Shown here: piece by piece, positions 62,776 through 64,000 of the stretch | Layout: every line of letters begins with the position of its first letter | How positions within the stretch are numbered: position 1 is the stretch's first letter | Source of the DNA: Blastobasis lacticolella | Taxonomy: Eukaryota; Arthropoda; Insecta; Lepidoptera; Blastobasidae | Length of the DNA: 64,000 bases | Assembly (NCBI GenBank): GCA_905147135.1 | Contig: LR990060.1 | Location: 13,222,001-13,286,000, forward strand | Direction: 5' to 3' | Notes under the pieces: model-generated | Told to the model about the DNA's origin: nothing | Seen by the model: the letters and a program-made list of their open reading frames with translations, nothing else | Database searches by the model: none | Made by a program: the position numbers and the translations under genes

Positions 62776-63054
62776 TATAATATAATACATTTATAATTTT
62801 TATAATCGTGGACAAATTGACACAGCGCCATCTAGCCCCAAAGTAAGCAAAGCTTGTGTTATAGGTGCTAGATAACTGATAAACTACTTATTTACTTTTA
62901 AATACATACTGATTATACATAGAACACCCAGACCCGTAACAGAAATTAAAATTCTTCATTTCAATTTCTGCCCGGCCGGGAATCGAACCCGGGACCTCTT
63001 GACAGACACACAGGCGTGGCAGACACACGGCACTGAACCACTCAGGTCGTCAAC
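62776..63054 (-). mobile_element. SINE A with insertion in the head
   Basis: Complete body and B box GGGAATCGAACCCGGGACCT. The anticodon region carries a doubled GACAGACACACAGGC / GGCAGACACACGG stretch. Possible imperfect TSD AGGATGGGAAAGGATT (62760-62775) and AGGATGAAAGAGGATC (63055-63070). Confidence 0.85.
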
Positions 63055-63070
63055 AGGATGAAAGAGGATC

Positions 63071-63286
63071 GCGCAATCCGGCTCTGCTTGGCAATTATCG
63101 GGCAGTGATCGGCTCTGTCTGTTATTGAACATGGTCCGACCGTTGTAGGCGTGGGCTGGATGTGCTCCAGTCCTGAGGCAACCTACGTGTCACTGTGTGT
63201 TGCCTTTTTACTTTTCAATACCTCCTCTTTGACGATCGAAAGATATATTTAATGCCCTACTCAATAAAGAAATTTCGATTTGATTT
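63071..63286 (+). mobile_element. LINE 3' tail, ATTTG unit
   Basis: TGCCCTACTCAATAAAGAAA then TTTCGATTTGATTTGATTTG: AATAAA followed by a pentamer tail. The upstream border is unknown. Confidence 0.5.
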
Positions 63287-63750
63287 GATTTGTGAGCAGA
63301 ACCTACTGGTAAACGTACTGAGACGTCTTAGATACCACTGGTTGAACGAAGTGCCTGATTAATCTTCAGACGCCCAAATGGATGGAATCCTACTAGCAGT
63401 CGAAATCATACTCATAAGGGGGTTAATTAGATTAGAATCCAGATCCAGGAGGTTTCCAGATCGGTGTGTCATCGACAGTCTAAGAAGCAATTAGTCTTTT
63501 GAAGAGAAGAGAGAACAAGCAAAAGGCAACTGAAACAATAGTGTACCCAAACAGTGGAACAGAAAGCATAATACGCTTTCCAACAAGTTCTCAAGTACAA
63601 GGCGTGATCGAATGTTTGCCTTTTTAATAAATCCTAAGGAATATATGTATGAGGTAGCGCCATATTGCAGAATTATTTGGAAATAATTTCTTATTGGAAA
63701 ACAGAGGATCACAGCTACAGTGACACTCTTTGACACTCTTGACACACCTC
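63287..63750. other. Unrecognised spacer
   Basis: No feature supported except the short GACACTCTTTGACACTCTTG doublet at about 63722. Confidence 0.4.
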
Positions 63751-64000
63751 ATATTTTTTATTATTATTGTTAGACAAGCCAGGCATTTGACCGCCATCTC
63801 ACCTGGTGGTAAGTGAAAATGCGGCCGAAGCCTATTCACTCTATCCTTCAAGGCGTCGTCAAGGATTATAATGATCAGGGAATACATTCGCAGGCAACGT
63901 GTTTCATTCCTTAGCCGTGCGCATAATGAAGGTTGAACCAAAGCGGCTCGTGCTGTCAGTACCACGACATAAGGATATTCTTGCTTTAGAAAAAAATACG
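63751..64000 (-). mobile_element. LINE G 3' end, runs off the window
   Basis: GACAAGCCAGGCATTTGACC, ATCTCACCTGGTGGTAAGTG, AACGTGTTTCATTCCTTAGC, GAAGGTTGAACCAAAGCGGC. It follows the reverse of the G end upstream into the RT C-terminal region and continues past the window edge. Confidence 0.75.

Overview
The window looks like non-coding nuclear DNA from an insect, most likely a moth or butterfly. The evidence is the repeat content: tRNA-headed SINEs, many 5'-truncated non-LTR retrotransposon ends of types common in Lepidoptera, Helitron-like elements with A|TC...CTAG|T borders, numerous short inverted-repeat DNA elements, and one interstitial block of the arthropod telomere motif TTAGG. I find no intact host protein gene, no functional tRNA or rRNA gene, and nothing bacterial (no operons, ribosome binding sites or CRISPR). 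Open frames are short and are either chance frames or pieces of transposons. Family letters used here are local labels, not database names.

Main families. SINE A (13 copies): about 260 bp, head resembling tRNA-Gly, tail of TTATT repeats. SINE B (17 copies or pieces): about 330 bp, a second tRNA-like head, tail of GATGAT; several copies have clear target-site duplications (TSDs). Retroposon C (8 copies): about 240-250 bp, no visible tRNA head, also with TSDs. LINE ends: D (last part of a reverse-transcriptase ORF with the WNELPATVFP block, three subfamilies), G (similar WNxLPxSVF block), H (RTE-like), I (RWFGH...VGN block), U, N, S and others seen only as 3' tails. DNA elements: a MITE pair with 4-bp TSDs, a near-perfect foldback pair, two palindromic CTCGAG elements, several single-copy TIR elements, Helitron-like families L and M, and a decayed PIF/Harbinger element that keeps the start of the nuclease and a MADF-domain piece.

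Layout. 0-6 kb: LINE ends, one TSD-bounded C element, one Helitron-like copy, a TIR element with a duplicated flank. 6-10 kb: composite repeat P/O/Q, GC-rich palindromic repeats, a degenerate tandem repeat, the Harbinger fossil. 10-17.2 kb: the most layered part, with a SINE B broken by two later insertions, four inverted-repeat elements, and an RTE fragment inside another LINE 3' end with an 11-bp TSD. 17-35 kb: scattered SINE and LINE pieces. 35-51 kb: dense SINE A, LINE D and Helitron-like copies. 51-52 kb: C and B insertions stacked with three readable TSDs. 52-64 kb: sparser, with a minisatellite, an isolated reverse-transcriptase motif, TTAGG repeats, and SINE and LINE copies.

Nothing works together as a pathway. 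The value of the window is the order of nested insertions and a few families that deserve a genome-wide copy search. I did not find evidence for a new functional system.
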